Positions 16,485 through 27,477 of a DNA stretch of 64,000 bases are shown piece by piece (position 1 is the stretch's first letter; each line of letters begins with the position of its first letter). The position numbers and the translations under genes were made by a program. Source of the stretch: Aquimarina sp. MAR_2010_214 (lineage in GTDB: Bacteria; Bacteroidota; Bacteroidia; Flavobacteriales; Flavobacteriaceae); assembly GCF_002846555.1 (NCBI RefSeq), contig NZ_PJMS01000001.1, positions 2,976,001 through 3,040,000 of the forward strand, given 5' to 3'. Below the pieces are notes generated by a model. The model saw only the letters and a list, made by a program, of their open reading frames with translations. It did no database searches and was not told where the DNA came from.

Positions 16485-18254
16485 TTATAAGATCAATGTT
16501 TTACTATTTAACGGGGGAACCCAATAATATAGTTTCGAACAATGCACTCCTTCATCCTTACTAAGCACTATGTACCATAGGCACCCCTGAAAAAAAACAG
16601 TACGTATTACAGCAAGGGAGCGAGTATCAAAACTATCTGTGTTTATTGATGTATTATGCTGGATAAGGGTATACTTTTGATCACTTTTAATGACCTTATT
16701 AAAATAGTTACCCATTATCTGGGTATGCTTAAGCCCTCCCATTATGTATAGGTCTGAAGAATTGTTGTTTTCATTACTAATAGAGATCATGCCAGAAGAC
16801 ATATAATCAGGCGGAAAAGACAAAGAGGGTATCTTACTCCAGTTATGCTTATCGAATCGCCAGATATCAGGTCTTTGTTCTTCGTTCATGGGGTTAAATC
16901 CTCCTCCAAACCATAACGCATTTTTTTTCTTTGACACATCTAATTCTATAGCAATACTAGCCATGAATCTTGCTTCCCAAGGGGATTTGTTTTCGTTTTC
17001 AGGTTTTTGTCTCCAGCCTTTCCAAACTTCTCCGTTTTCGGATACCCATATATCATTTAATGCATTTCCACTTTCATCAGCCCCTCCAATTACCCAAATA
17101 CAGTCTTTTTCGGCAAATGGAAATACCACACACGTGTGTCCCATGCGTGCTTTCCAACCTATGTTTTTAGAATGAATAAAAACTTTTGAATCATCTGTAT
17201 CATCATTTTTGATTTTTAGATCAACAGCAGCAATGGCATTAGATGTTTTATTAGTTTCCAAAGAACTACCTCCTACAAAGAAGAGTTTACCAAGAGAGTT
17301 TTTATCAGAATCATTAAACTGTAGATGTACTAAAGGAGATAATATAAAGGGTTGTAGACTTTTTTTCTCTTCTTCAGAAAGTTCTATCCTAGACCATTCA
17401 CCAAAAAAAGCATTTTGGGTATACCCTATATGATCTATTTGAACAACTCCATTTTCTGTTTTTAACATTAGACAAAAAAGGTAATCTGATTTTTGAGCAG
17501 CACATATATTTGCAATAACAAAAGGAGGTTTGGGGTTGCTTTTTTCTGATAATAAGGAACCATCTACTCCTTTAACTCTAATTTTTTCTGATACACAAAC
17601 ATCATCATTTTTTACTTCTAAAGTATAGGTGTGATCTCCTATAGGAGGTATGGTTGCATAGGATTGTTTTTTATTATTTTCGCTATTTCCCTGATCTATT
17701 TTTTTATCACCTTCCCATAGGGTATAGGTATACTTATCTCCTTTTATCTGCCAATTTAGTTCAATAGGAGTTGTATTTCCTTGTAGTACTGCTGGAGTAG
17801 CCGAAAAAGAAAGAATTTTAATTGATGAGGTTACATTCTGAATGGTCAGTGGGAACTTTTTCTCACTCCCATTAGTTTTATCGTTTAGTATGATTTCTAA
17901 ATTGATCGTAGAAGTTTTTGTGGCTTCTTTTTTTCCTCTTATTTTTAATACGATATATTGAAATTCTCGATCATTTTTCTTGAAATCATAATACTTTTTA
18001 CTCCGTTGGTGACGATTGGATTCTAATAGATATGTGCCATCTGAGTCAATATCAGAAAAATCGTTATCAGGAATGGTATTTTCGAATACATATAATGTAT
18101 ACGTAAGGTCTTCTCTATCTTTTGAATCTAATTCTTGTATTGTAAACTTTTCAATAGGTTGTATTTTACCTTCAGAAACTTTTGATATTTTTACTGTAAA
18201 ATCAATAGCTCCTCCATCAGTTGTTTCATTTTTTTTTATAATTTGATATTCCAT
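16485..18254 (-). CDS. Ig-like / kelch beta-propeller protein
   Basis: 589 residues, no signal peptide. Residues about 125-225 look like one or two Ig-like or PKD-like beta-sandwiches (IKILSFSATPAVLQGNTTPI, then PPIGDHTYTLEVKNDD). From about 240 to the end there are kelch-type repeats (GHTCVVFPFAEKDCIWVIGG, NDIWVSENGEVW, ALWFGGGFNP, SDLYIMGGLKHTQI). Kelch propellers are protein-protein interaction platforms. Only five bases separate it from the 1197-residue gene upstream, so the two are translationally coupled. Its function is unknown. Confidence 0.6.
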   Translation of the reverse strand: MEYQIIKKNETTDGGAIDFTVKISKVSEGKIQPIEKFTIQELDSKDREDLTYTLYVFENTIPDNDFSDIDSDGTYLLESNRHQRSKKYYDFKKNDREFQYIVLKIRGKKEATKTSTINLEIILNDKTNGSEKKFPLTIQNVTSSIKILSFSATPAVLQGNTTPIELNWQIKGDKYTYTLWEGDKKIDQGNSENNKKQSYATIPPIGDHTYTLEVKNDDVCVSEKIRVKGVDGSLLSEKSNPKPPFVIANICAAQKSDYLFCLMLKTENGVVQIDHIGYTQNAFFGEWSRIELSEEEKKSLQPFILSPLVHLQFNDSDKNSLGKLFFVGGSSLETNKTSNAIAAVDLKIKNDDTDDSKVFIHSKNIGWKARMGHTCVVFPFAEKDCIWVIGGADESGNALNDIWVSENGEVWKGWRQKPENENKSPWEARFMASIAIELDVSKKKNALWFGGGFNPMNEEQRPDIWRFDKHNWSKIPSLSFPPDYMSSGMISISNENNNSSDLYIMGGLKHTQIMGNYFNKVIKSDQKYTLIQHNTSINTDSFDTRSLAVIRTVFFQGCLWYIVLSKDEGVHCSKLYYWVPPLNSKTLIL

Positions 18255-18259
18255 AATAT

Positions 18260-21200
18260 CTATATCTTAGTTTTTATATTACTTAGTCGAATCCATCCTT
18301 CATAGGCCTGCTTTGGTGCAAAACGAGGATCTATATGTCTTTTTTGTACTATTTCTTCATCATTTTGCAAAGTGTTTATGTCTTTTTTGTTACACCATTT
18401 CCAGTCAGCATTAATACTTATGGGTAAAGGGATACCCGGAGCGGTTTTATTTCCAATAAAAGGAGCGATCATAAAACTAATATCTATTTTAGATAGTAGT
18501 TGCTCTACATGATAAGATGATAATTGTATACACTTGGTAGGTAGAATATCGGTTGCCAAATGAACACCTGCAGTTGGATCCATTAATAAGGTGAGCTTTA
18601 TTTCTTTATCTATAGATAGTTTTAGCGGTTTACTCTTTTTGAAAAAACTTCCTTTCTTTTGATGATTAAAACCTTTTATATTTGGTGTAGTATAAAAGGT
18701 GGAATACTCATCATTTATAAAATAGCCTAGCAAGCCATCGTTTTCGATATTGTAATTACCTACATAAAGTGGAAACTCTTGGGATGTAATCCCTCCATTA
18801 TTTTCTTTTTCTGATTGATCCCATCTTTGATTATTTGCAGGAAGTCCTAATAATTCTAGAGAAATAGAGCAGCATGCAACGGCAATAGGCTGTCCATAGA
18901 TTAATGCCGAAGTATTATTCTTTATTTCTGCAACATCAGTAAGATTAGAATAGACTTTATCTGCAAGTTGGTTGATTCCTGAAATATGTTCTTGTATAGT
19001 ACTCAGCATTTTTTGCAGAACTGTATCATCCTCACTAAGATTTTTTATAAATGGAGGCAGTTCTAGGTTTAAAAGCTTTTCTTTAGTACTATTTTTATCG
19101 ACATGAAGAATGTCTACTCCATCTCCATCTCTATCATATATCATAATACTATTGTCCAGATAATTAGGGATTAACCAGCCTAATACAGGATTATGTGATT
19201 TCTCTCCTTCTTGATAAATAGGATCATTATTTACAGAAAGCCAGTTACATTGTAATCTTGCCGGTTGTAATATTCTGGCAGGAAGTGGTATGAAATTATC
19301 AGAAGGTTTTTCTGTGTCTTTGAGTGATCTCGAACATATAATTTTGGTAGTATTAGAATCCTTTAAAATTACTTTTTTCTCTTGTCCGAAAGCATCTACT
19401 ATAGAAAGTTTTGTTATCTCGATGGTTCCTCCTCTCAAAGGATAAAATAGATTTCCATCCTCAATATCTCCTGGGTCGCAACCAATGCTATATCCGTTTT
19501 CTCCCATACGCCTCATTTCTTCGAGATCAATTTTATATTCATTAGAATTGGAACGATATTGAATAGGAGGAAGTTGAATACCCGTTTTTTGCATTAATAA
19601 AGATTTATGTAAGCCACTTAATGACTGTGCGATTACATTTTCTTGGTCATAATTAGCTGTAATCTCATCTGGTAAAGTTTCCTTTAGATTAGAAAGTACA
19701 GAATTAGAGAATGGACTAATTCCTTCTATAGTTATAGAAGTATTATTAGCATCGGTTTCCTTTTCAAAAAGAAATGAATCCTCTGGTTTGCGAGAATAAG
19801 AATCTTTTAATAATCCTATATCTCTAATCTCAGAAACATTATGAGTATACTTTACTTCCCAAGCCATAAATAGAGGAACCCAGGCTTGTTGCCATTTTCT
19901 TACCGAAAAGGAAGCAGGTGATTTATAATCTATATGCGGATTTTCTAAAAGAAGTTGTGATTGGATATTGATTATCTGTTGTGCAAATTCTTTTACTGTA
20001 GCACTATCTTTATCTATTTGCCCTCCTGGTGTTACCATTTCATAAGCTATTTTAGATATATCTACCGACAGAGAATGGTCTAGCAATACTGTTTCATAAA
20101 CCAGAGCTTTTATTTCTTCTACAGGTACTTTTCCTTTTAGTGTATCGAGTTGCAGAATTGTAAACGAAGTTTTTAGAATTTCTACCAGCTCTGGAGCTTC
20201 ATTAGAGCTAGTAGGCATATTCAATGAGAGCTTGTCTAAAACTTGACTTTTATTACGGTAGTTAATTTTAAGATCTGCTGACTGAAAATGTTGTATCTCT
20301 GTATTTCTGATTCCTTGTCCACATAATAGCAATACAGGTTCATTAGGTTCCCAAAAACGGTCTTCGAGCTTTTCTTTAAGCTCTAGTTTGATATCGGATT
20401 TTTTATTGCTTTCGTCTATTTTATTTTTTATACTTTTTACTAAATCACTAATTTCTTTCTTAATACCATCAGGTTTACTATTAATCTCATCAGTTTTCTG
20501 TTTAATCTTATTAGTGATTTTTATTTTTAAATCCTCATAATCAATTTTTTGGAAATCTAATTCATAGATAAAAGTACAGGCCTCTTTATACCACAAACAA
20601 TAATATTGGTGATGTAAGCTCTCTAATTCTTCTTTTAGACTGTTGTATTGAATCTGTTTGTGATTAAGTCTTTTTAAGTTTTCTAATATTGTAGGTTCAT
20701 CCTGTAAAGAATTTTGGGATTGTTTTTTTGTGTTATCCAACGATGGTTCTCTGGTATCCTGTTTAGAAATTTCCCATGTAATACCTCTGTTTCTGGGAGA
20801 AAAACCTCTTTTATGGTTTTCTGATTTTATACGTTCCCAATCTGGATAGGTATAATAATCCTCTAGAAGCTGGTATTGTAATGCACTTATTAATTCTTCG
20901 TCTTCGGGTTTGTTAAAATTAAAAGTTCTTGCTATTTGTGCACTTAGGGATTCTACCGAAGAGTTTCCTGCATATACTTGTATGTCTCCTTTTGGGATAG
21001 CAGTTTTAATTTTATTATCCCAACGAATACTTTGTATTGAGCTATGGTAAATACTAGGAAAATCAGGAATATTATTCTTCGACTTAATTGATTGATCATC
21101 ATCTTGTTTTATAGCCCATTGTTTCCTGATCCATTCTCTTTCTTCTTTAATACGCTTTCTTTCAATATATTCATTCTCCGTTATATTACTAGAAGTAGTA

Positions 21201-21853
21201 TCTGGGATATTGCCCAAAGGATCTTCATTATTGTCACTGTACCACCCTGTAACGACATATGTTAATGTGCATTTTTCTTTTGAATTAATTACGTCATCCA
21301 AATCTTTTAGATCATCATGAAAACCAAAAATATTTTTACAACTATGGTAGAATGAAGAGAAAAATGGATTGCCCACCCCCACGGCACTTACTGTTACTTC
21401 TGAAGAACTCTCATTAAATCCAGCATCCCATTCGGTTTTTTTTCCAATATTTTTAAAATCAAGTTTATTATCTTTTACCAGAAGCCAATTAGGTGTATTG
21501 TTACTATTAATAGCATCGCTTTCTATGATCCATATACGAGAGGGCATATTTTTTACCCCTTTATCTGTTCGAATCCTGGTTATCATCCATCTATTAGGAG
21601 CTATCGGGAAGCGAGTCTCATTAGTTTTGTTAGTCACAAAAGAGTGTCTGAGAGCTTTTGGTAACGACCAATGTAGATGTATTCCTTTTTCTAATCGGGT
21701 CTTATTTTTGATCTTAGGTTGTAGCTCATCTTGAAGAAAGACGCCTCCTGTATTGTTAAAATTAGGGCGTAAATCCAGACAATCTTCTTTGTCTTTCTTT
21801 AAAACTAATGCTTCCATATGTATGGGAACTAAAACGCTAGAATTATTGCTCAT
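18260..21853 (-). CDS. Large LHW-motif protein of unknown function (nine-gene run)
   Basis: 1197 residues, no signal peptide and no membrane helix. The N-terminus has KGIHLHWSLPKALRH (57-70) and IAPNRWMITRI (84-94), followed by SRIWIIESDA. I remember this G-x-HLHW-x-LPxAL / PNRW-x-x-x-R signature from uncharacterised large bacterial proteins that sit beside DUF6603 proteins. A lysine-rich coiled coil runs from about 390 to 510. The C-terminus contains FMIAPFIGNKTAPGIPLPIS. No catalytic motif is recognisable. It follows the 741-residue gene by ten bases. Confidence 0.6.
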   Translation of the reverse strand: MSNNSSVLVPIHMEALVLKKDKEDCLDLRPNFNNTGGVFLQDELQPKIKNKTRLEKGIHLHWSLPKALRHSFVTNKTNETRFPIAPNRWMITRIRTDKGVKNMPSRIWIIESDAINSNNTPNWLLVKDNKLDFKNIGKKTEWDAGFNESSSEVTVSAVGVGNPFFSSFYHSCKNIFGFHDDLKDLDDVINSKEKCTLTYVVTGWYSDNNEDPLGNIPDTTSSNITENEYIERKRIKEEREWIRKQWAIKQDDDQSIKSKNNIPDFPSIYHSSIQSIRWDNKIKTAIPKGDIQVYAGNSSVESLSAQIARTFNFNKPEDEELISALQYQLLEDYYTYPDWERIKSENHKRGFSPRNRGITWEISKQDTREPSLDNTKKQSQNSLQDEPTILENLKRLNHKQIQYNSLKEELESLHHQYYCLWYKEACTFIYELDFQKIDYEDLKIKITNKIKQKTDEINSKPDGIKKEISDLVKSIKNKIDESNKKSDIKLELKEKLEDRFWEPNEPVLLLCGQGIRNTEIQHFQSADLKINYRNKSQVLDKLSLNMPTSSNEAPELVEILKTSFTILQLDTLKGKVPVEEIKALVYETVLLDHSLSVDISKIAYEMVTPGGQIDKDSATVKEFAQQIINIQSQLLLENPHIDYKSPASFSVRKWQQAWVPLFMAWEVKYTHNVSEIRDIGLLKDSYSRKPEDSFLFEKETDANNTSITIEGISPFSNSVLSNLKETLPDEITANYDQENVIAQSLSGLHKSLLMQKTGIQLPPIQYRSNSNEYKIDLEEMRRMGENGYSIGCDPGDIEDGNLFYPLRGGTIEITKLSIVDAFGQEKKVILKDSNTTKIICSRSLKDTEKPSDNFIPLPARILQPARLQCNWLSVNNDPIYQEGEKSHNPVLGWLIPNYLDNSIMIYDRDGDGVDILHVDKNSTKEKLLNLELPPFIKNLSEDDTVLQKMLSTIQEHISGINQLADKVYSNLTDVAEIKNNTSALIYGQPIAVACCSISLELLGLPANNQRWDQSEKENNGGITSQEFPLYVGNYNIENDGLLGYFINDEYSTFYTTPNIKGFNHQKKGSFFKKSKPLKLSIDKEIKLTLLMDPTAGVHLATDILPTKCIQLSSYHVEQLLSKIDISFMIAPFIGNKTAPGIPLPISINADWKWCNKKDINTLQNDEEIVQKRHIDPRFAPKQAYEGWIRLSNIKTKI

Positions 21854-21863
21854 ACCTTCTTTC

Positions 21864-24089
21864 TTAATTAATTTCTATTTTTACATTTATAGTTGCCTTT
21901 ATAGGGCTATTTACCATTTGAAAGGTAAATTCTGAAGAGGTAAAATAAATAGTGTTACTCCCTTCTTGACTTTTTAACCAGTTCTTTTTTTGGAGCTTTT
22001 CTTGCATAGTACTTGCCAAACCAGCGATATCTAGAACATTATCTTTGATTAATTTTTTGGTCAGTTCTTCATTAATATTGAGCGTTTCACTGGTAATTAT
22101 TCTATTTCTCCCATTGTCATCGTGTTTTTTGTTTTCATTTTTTAGATTCTTATGATATTCATCATTTACCTTGTTAACACCAAAATGAAGTCCTTCGTAG
22201 GGTTGTTTGATTTCTATAGTACTTATAACTCCATGAAAAACCCCAAGAAAAATGTCTTTATCAATTCGTTGAAAACGAAGAGCAGGTAATATATTTTTAT
22301 GATTATCATATGCTTTAATTTCGATGCCACGCCAACCCGAAACGAGATCTGACCTTAAGAGAAACCCAGTAGTATTTAATCTCTTAACTTCTGTACCTTC
22401 TATATCTTCTTCTGTTTTTGATACTTCTTCTAAGATCTGTTCAGTATATTCCTTAATGAATGTACCAGACATGGCTTCTGTGAGTAGCTCTTTTCTGTTA
22501 TTTATTCTCCCTATACTTAGCGCCCCATCCAATAGTGCCTCAACCCAATAAGGATCTACATAAAAAAGAGAAAGTGTTTCAGAAGAAAGGTTACCTTCTT
22601 TTATTAAGTACTTTTCATGAGGTATTAAATAAGAAAAAGGAACCCCTTTTAGCTTATATAATTCTCCTAAAAAATCAGTTATCTCTTGTGGTTTATTATC
22701 TAGCTTTGCTTGTTGTAACACCGTCTTAGGTTTAACTATTTCTACGCCAATTTTTTTTGCCAGATAATTAACTGCCATTTCTTTAGGAACAATTGGTGTT
22801 TTTGTACTTTCATCTTTATGCTCTAGTATTTTTTTGAAAAAATCTTCTTTTTCAGCATATATCTGTTGCTTTTTTTGCTGTGTAACCAAAGTAAGCATAG
22901 CATTAGAGAATCCCTGATTTTGTAATGCTAGCATGCGACCAAGCTGCCAGGCTGCTGCAAATGAAATATCAAAAAAACCTGTTTCTTTATCATATCTTAA
23001 TGCTGTATCTGAGGAAATAAAAGTGTTGTTTTCTGAAGTGTAAGGAAAGAATTTTGGAAGAAAAGGCCCATGATACCAGGATATGATCGTTGCTCCAGAA
23101 CGAGTTAAATGTTCTAAAGGCATATATCCGTCTTCAAAGAAATCCTTTACCTTATCTGTACTCTCATCCTTTTCGATTTTCATGCTTTTTACACCTAAAT
23201 TCTCTACTAATTGAGAAAAAGTAGTTTCTCCAGAGTTTGTAAAATTCCAATGAGCCAATACGACAAGCCTTACTTTTTTTTCCTTTATATTATCTTTTTC
23301 TAAAAGCTCTTGATGACCTTCTAAGGAAATAAGTATAGCTGTATGAGATTTACTAGGAGTAGGTAACCTATTACCAACTACTACAGCAAAAACACCTTCT
23401 CCATCTTCATTTAAATCTGTAATTCCTTCTTGATCTTTATGAAGGATTTCTACTTCTTTGGCATGTGCTGTATAAGGAAGGCTCTTCTTAGAAGGAGCAT
23501 ATTTTTTAAATTGCTCCCAAGTAATATCAATAGTAAGACACGTATCGTCTTCATTTTCCCAATCCTGTAATTTTAAAACTTTTTTGGTAGGGGAGGAGTC
23601 ATAGGCTTTTGGATAGATTTTTGGTTGAATTATAAGATCCTCTTTTTTTGGTTGAATAACGTCAGATAAGATATTGTTACTAATCGTGATATCCTTCATT
23701 TCATCCTCATCAAAAAGGAGTAATGCCATCCAGGGAACTGGTGGGTTTTTTTGTGCACTTGTTTTTTCTTTCTTTAGATATTCGGGTATTTTTCCATCTA
23801 TGGTTCTTTCCCAGGGTAATGTTCTTCGGGTAAATACTACATGCGGTAATAACTCTGTATAATTTCCATATTGGTTTGCAGGAGGGTGTACAGAATAGAT
23901 ATCAGTAGGATTGAGAGAAAATCTAGCTGCATCAACAGCAAAATTAAAGGTTTTATTAATGGTCTCCTTGTTAGAACCATTTTTTATAGACACCTTTTGT
24001 TTTACATCAACACTATAATTACCAGATACTAGAGGAGGTACACAACATTGAATAATTTTGGTTTTTTCTATTTTTAGATTATTATCCAT
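21864..24089 (-). CDS. Large AAWQLGR-motif protein of unknown function (nine-gene run)
   Basis: 741 residues, no signal peptide. Conserved-looking blocks are LLPHVVFTRRTLPWER (80-95), PWMALLLFDEDE (119-130), VFAVVVGNRLP (233-243), HLTRSGATIISWYHGPFLP (327-345) and FAAAWQLGRMLALQNQG (377-393). I have seen this set in hypothetical proteins from several phyla, always large and beside the LHW-motif protein; no structure or function is known to me. Its start overlaps the stop of the DUF6603-like gene by 8 bp, so translation of the two is coupled. Confidence 0.6.
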   Translation of the reverse strand: MDNNLKIEKTKIIQCCVPPLVSGNYSVDVKQKVSIKNGSNKETINKTFNFAVDAARFSLNPTDIYSVHPPANQYGNYTELLPHVVFTRRTLPWERTIDGKIPEYLKKEKTSAQKNPPVPWMALLLFDEDEMKDITISNNILSDVIQPKKEDLIIQPKIYPKAYDSSPTKKVLKLQDWENEDDTCLTIDITWEQFKKYAPSKKSLPYTAHAKEVEILHKDQEGITDLNEDGEGVFAVVVGNRLPTPSKSHTAILISLEGHQELLEKDNIKEKKVRLVVLAHWNFTNSGETTFSQLVENLGVKSMKIEKDESTDKVKDFFEDGYMPLEHLTRSGATIISWYHGPFLPKFFPYTSENNTFISSDTALRYDKETGFFDISFAAAWQLGRMLALQNQGFSNAMLTLVTQQKKQQIYAEKEDFFKKILEHKDESTKTPIVPKEMAVNYLAKKIGVEIVKPKTVLQQAKLDNKPQEITDFLGELYKLKGVPFSYLIPHEKYLIKEGNLSSETLSLFYVDPYWVEALLDGALSIGRINNRKELLTEAMSGTFIKEYTEQILEEVSKTEEDIEGTEVKRLNTTGFLLRSDLVSGWRGIEIKAYDNHKNILPALRFQRIDKDIFLGVFHGVISTIEIKQPYEGLHFGVNKVNDEYHKNLKNENKKHDDNGRNRIITSETLNINEELTKKLIKDNVLDIAGLASTMQEKLQKKNWLKSQEGSNTIYFTSSEFTFQMVNSPIKATINVKIEIN

Positions 24090-27000
24090 TTTTTACATTT
24101 AGAGTGTATTTAGGTATTTGACCAATACCGCATATGATAGGGGTTCCTTTAAAGTAAGTTTTACCGTTTAACATGATGTTTTCTATCATTTTCTCTTCCT
24201 TTTCTGGTATGCTAATACCAAAATCATCTAATTCTTCAAGTATCTTTTTGCGCTTTTCTGTAACTGATGAATTGTTATATGTTTCGGTTAGGATTCCTTT
24301 TTTATGTTCTCGAGTTCCATCTTCATTTAAGTGATAATATTCAAAAACCTTATTGGCATCATAAGCATTAGCACCTTTGGCTAGCTTAAATTTCCAACAC
24401 AATGATTTTGATTTCTCATCAAATAGTCTAGAAAAATCGTATGGTTTTTGCTCGGCTACCTTTGGTAAAGGAGGTGGTTGCATCAATAATCCGGTAAGTA
24501 CATCCGAGATCATTTTTGGAGCACCAGGATTTGCATTATTTAAATTTGATTTTCCATCTCCCCAAAGTGCTTCAGGAAGCTGTTTTGCTATGCAGGTTAT
24601 AGACATGTTATGTACGTGTTCCCCCATCTTCTTTACAGACACCTCCATAATAAAATCTACCGCACCTATTTTGTAATCACAAGGCCTAATACCTATTCCT
24701 TTATTTCTATTCTCATAAAAACTCTTTTGGTTTCCTGTTATTAAACTGGTCTTACTGTCAATTTCATAATCATTATTATCATCATCTTTATTAAATATTA
24801 ATCTAGTAACAGGAATAAAAGAATCAATAGTTATTGATAATTGAAGTGGATTAATAATAGGAGTTTTATCGTTTCCTTTTGTGGCGATCAGGCCATTATT
24901 GATTGAGATATTAATAGGGTCGAGTTCGCCACCAGTATTTTTTTGAGGAATAAAACTTTTGGCAAACTCTTTCCATTCTAACTTTTTGGGAGTAGGTTTT
25001 TGGATTGCTCCAAAACGTATGGTGAATGAAAATATAGACCAATCTATATATGCCTTTCCAGAAAAATCGGGACCCCAAATGTTTAATCGTGCTCCCATCT
25101 CAAAATTGAAATAAATAGGTATTCCCAAAATTTTGATACGTGCTTCTATTCTTAGTGTAATACCAATGCTTATTTCATAATAGAAAGGAGCCCAGTTAAT
25201 TAGCATATCTGCCCAAATTGTAATGGTGACCTTAACGATAGAGGTTTTGTATAATATTTCCCATCTACCTCCTGCCATAACCGAAGAAGAGGTAAGGGCG
25301 TAGTACATCTGTCCTTTAATTTGTAACTCACTATTAATACGCCAACTTAATGCTAGTCGGGGTACAGTAGGGTAGTGGTCTGGTTTTCTAAATCTGGGAT
25401 GATATCCTCCTAATGTAATTACAAAATCTCCTTCATTTTTACCTTTGATCCATGTGTAAAAAGCGAAGCCTCCTGATAATGTACAGTCTTTTGAAAGTAT
25501 ATATGAGTTTGGAGTTATAACCGACTCTACGGCAATAACATCACTGTCAGGTCCAAATTGTGCACGAATTTGAAGCTCTACATAGGCAATAGGCTTTCCT
25601 TTTGATGCATCTGGCCAGCGGAGTTTAGAAAGTCCAATCAAGGCAAACTCCATTTTGGTTCCAAAATTAACCGTAAGTAATACAAAGGATTCTATGATTT
25701 TAAAGGAGGTAAATTTGATTCCTACTGCCATCCAATAATCACCTGCAGATATTTCTACGGGTTTTTTCCCGTTTTTCATTGGAGTATCAAGCGAATTTAG
25801 AATTTTTGGTAATCCCTTATCGTTTTTGGGATTCATCGCCAAAGCTACTAAAGGATAATTATGAATTTCATCTAAAGAAGGAATATTAACTTTGCGGTTG
25901 TATCCAAACCCCGCGGCAACTCCAGTAACAAAAAAGAACGCAGGACCACCAATGGGACCGCTATGTACACCATAGATAAATAGAGACGTTTGATCACCCG
26001 CTTTTGCATAGGACCCTATTGCAGAAATTGTAAATCGTTTTAGTTTAATAACTGCGCCTCCATTAAATATGTCAGTTCCATTTTCTGTAGAGTGTAAAAA
26101 CATCCCAGAGATATCAATGGGAGGAGCTTGATATGAAAGACCAATGCCTCTGAGGTGAAATTGAACATTAGAAGGTGGCCATTTTAACTGAAAACTTAAG
26201 CCAAAACCTAAAAGTTGTATACCCATCCCTGCCATTTCTAACCCGGCATCTAGTAACATTATTACTCTGCCGTTATGGAATACAAAACCTAGTTGCTGAA
26301 TACTTACAGGTCCTATTTTTTTGTTTATTTTTTTCCACTTTGCATTAGAAAGAGCAGCTGTATCAAGGGGTTTAAGAATTGATTGTTTTGTGATTTCGCC
26401 CAACTGCTGTTGAACTGTATCTTCTTCAGAGTTTTTTTGAGAAATATTAGTATTAAGTGTTTGATATATAACAGTATCATTAACACGTAACTTCATAGAA
26501 ATCTGTGCGCCTATAGTAATTTCTATTTTAGAAAGTAGTTCAGATAGTTTTGAGTTTTTTAATCTTTTTAATACATCATCGTTAAAATCTTTTTGTACAA
26601 ACCCTTTATTATATATAGCTAGTGCTTCTTCAAAAGCAAAAGCTTTACTCTCAGACAAGATGGGGCCAGCCATTGGAAGATTAGTAAGATCCATATCCAG
26701 ACCAGCACCCATACCAAAAAGAAGTTTTGGATTATCATGAGATTTTTCATAAAATATAAAAGCTGTACATTCATCAAGTTCTAAGGAAAGTTCCGGTATT
26801 TTTTTAATTGCTTCATCTCCTAAAAATTTCGAAATTATGTTTTTATAATCAATCTTAGTTTTGCCATCGTTAAGGTAATTTGCAAACATGTACCATGATT
26901 TTTTACCTTTTTTAATGAAGTTAAGACTAAATTGAAGCTTATCTATTGTAAGAATACCACTAAATGAAAATAAAACTCCACCCTCAGCTTTTTCATTATA

Positions 27001-27360
27001 ATTAATAGTAATGGAAGCGGGGAAAATTTTATCATTTATTTTAATATTGCAATCAAACTTGATGACTAGTCCATCTGCGTCATTTATACTACCCGAAGTG
27101 TAATTAATAGAAAATTTTTTGAAAGAAACATCTTGTAATACTTTAGGTATATAATCAATGTTTTTTCTTGTAAATACCAATATTAGATCGCCTATTTTGA
27201 TTCCCTCATCTTCAGGAAAGATGAAGGAGGAAAATAAGCAATTTTTACCATCGAATTTTCTATATCCAATAGTAATTCTAGAGTTTATGGACCTTCCTGA
27301 ACCTAATTTCAACTCCGTGTTTCCGGTAACTTCTACTAATAATGGTTTTGTTTCTGTCAT
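24082..27360 (-). CDS. DUF6603-like large protein (nine-gene run)
   Basis: 1092 residues, no signal peptide. Residues about 345-790 carry the blocks I associate with DUF6603: IGPVSIQQLGFVFHNGRV, LQLLG-type repeats (MGIQLLGFGLSFQLKWPP), APPIDISGMFLH, GGPAFFFVTGVAAGFGYNR (471-489), VITLGGYHPRF and SSSVMAGGRWEILY (691-704). Long stretches alternate hydrophobic and polar residues (about 715-785), as in amphipathic beta-sheets or beta-grooves, but nothing marks it as an outer-membrane barrel. The family has no known function; the name is from memory and should be confirmed with an HMM. A 117-bp gap separates it from the gene upstream. Confidence 0.65.
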   Translation of the reverse strand: MTETKPLLVEVTGNTELKLGSGRSINSRITIGYRKFDGKNCLFSSFIFPEDEGIKIGDLILVFTRKNIDYIPKVLQDVSFKKFSINYTSGSINDADGLVIKFDCNIKINDKIFPASITINYNEKAEGGVLFSFSGILTIDKLQFSLNFIKKGKKSWYMFANYLNDGKTKIDYKNIISKFLGDEAIKKIPELSLELDECTAFIFYEKSHDNPKLLFGMGAGLDMDLTNLPMAGPILSESKAFAFEEALAIYNKGFVQKDFNDDVLKRLKNSKLSELLSKIEITIGAQISMKLRVNDTVIYQTLNTNISQKNSEEDTVQQQLGEITKQSILKPLDTAALSNAKWKKINKKIGPVSIQQLGFVFHNGRVIMLLDAGLEMAGMGIQLLGFGLSFQLKWPPSNVQFHLRGIGLSYQAPPIDISGMFLHSTENGTDIFNGGAVIKLKRFTISAIGSYAKAGDQTSLFIYGVHSGPIGGPAFFFVTGVAAGFGYNRKVNIPSLDEIHNYPLVALAMNPKNDKGLPKILNSLDTPMKNGKKPVEISAGDYWMAVGIKFTSFKIIESFVLLTVNFGTKMEFALIGLSKLRWPDASKGKPIAYVELQIRAQFGPDSDVIAVESVITPNSYILSKDCTLSGGFAFYTWIKGKNEGDFVITLGGYHPRFRKPDHYPTVPRLALSWRINSELQIKGQMYYALTSSSVMAGGRWEILYKTSIVKVTITIWADMLINWAPFYYEISIGITLRIEARIKILGIPIYFNFEMGARLNIWGPDFSGKAYIDWSIFSFTIRFGAIQKPTPKKLEWKEFAKSFIPQKNTGGELDPINISINNGLIATKGNDKTPIINPLQLSITIDSFIPVTRLIFNKDDDNNDYEIDSKTSLITGNQKSFYENRNKGIGIRPCDYKIGAVDFIMEVSVKKMGEHVHNMSITCIAKQLPEALWGDGKSNLNNANPGAPKMISDVLTGLLMQPPPLPKVAEQKPYDFSRLFDEKSKSLCWKFKLAKGANAYDANKVFEYYHLNEDGTREHKKGILTETYNNSSVTEKRKKILEELDDFGISIPEKEEKMIENIMLNGKTYFKGTPIICGIGQIPKYTLNVKNG

Positions 27361-27477
27361 TGTTAATATGTCCTTTGGATGATCGATAGTTGTTTAGATT
27401 ATTACATTCCTTAAAATACTGTGGTGCCTCCGTATTTTGTAGTATTTGGCTATATGGTGATTTTGAAAACCAGTTTT

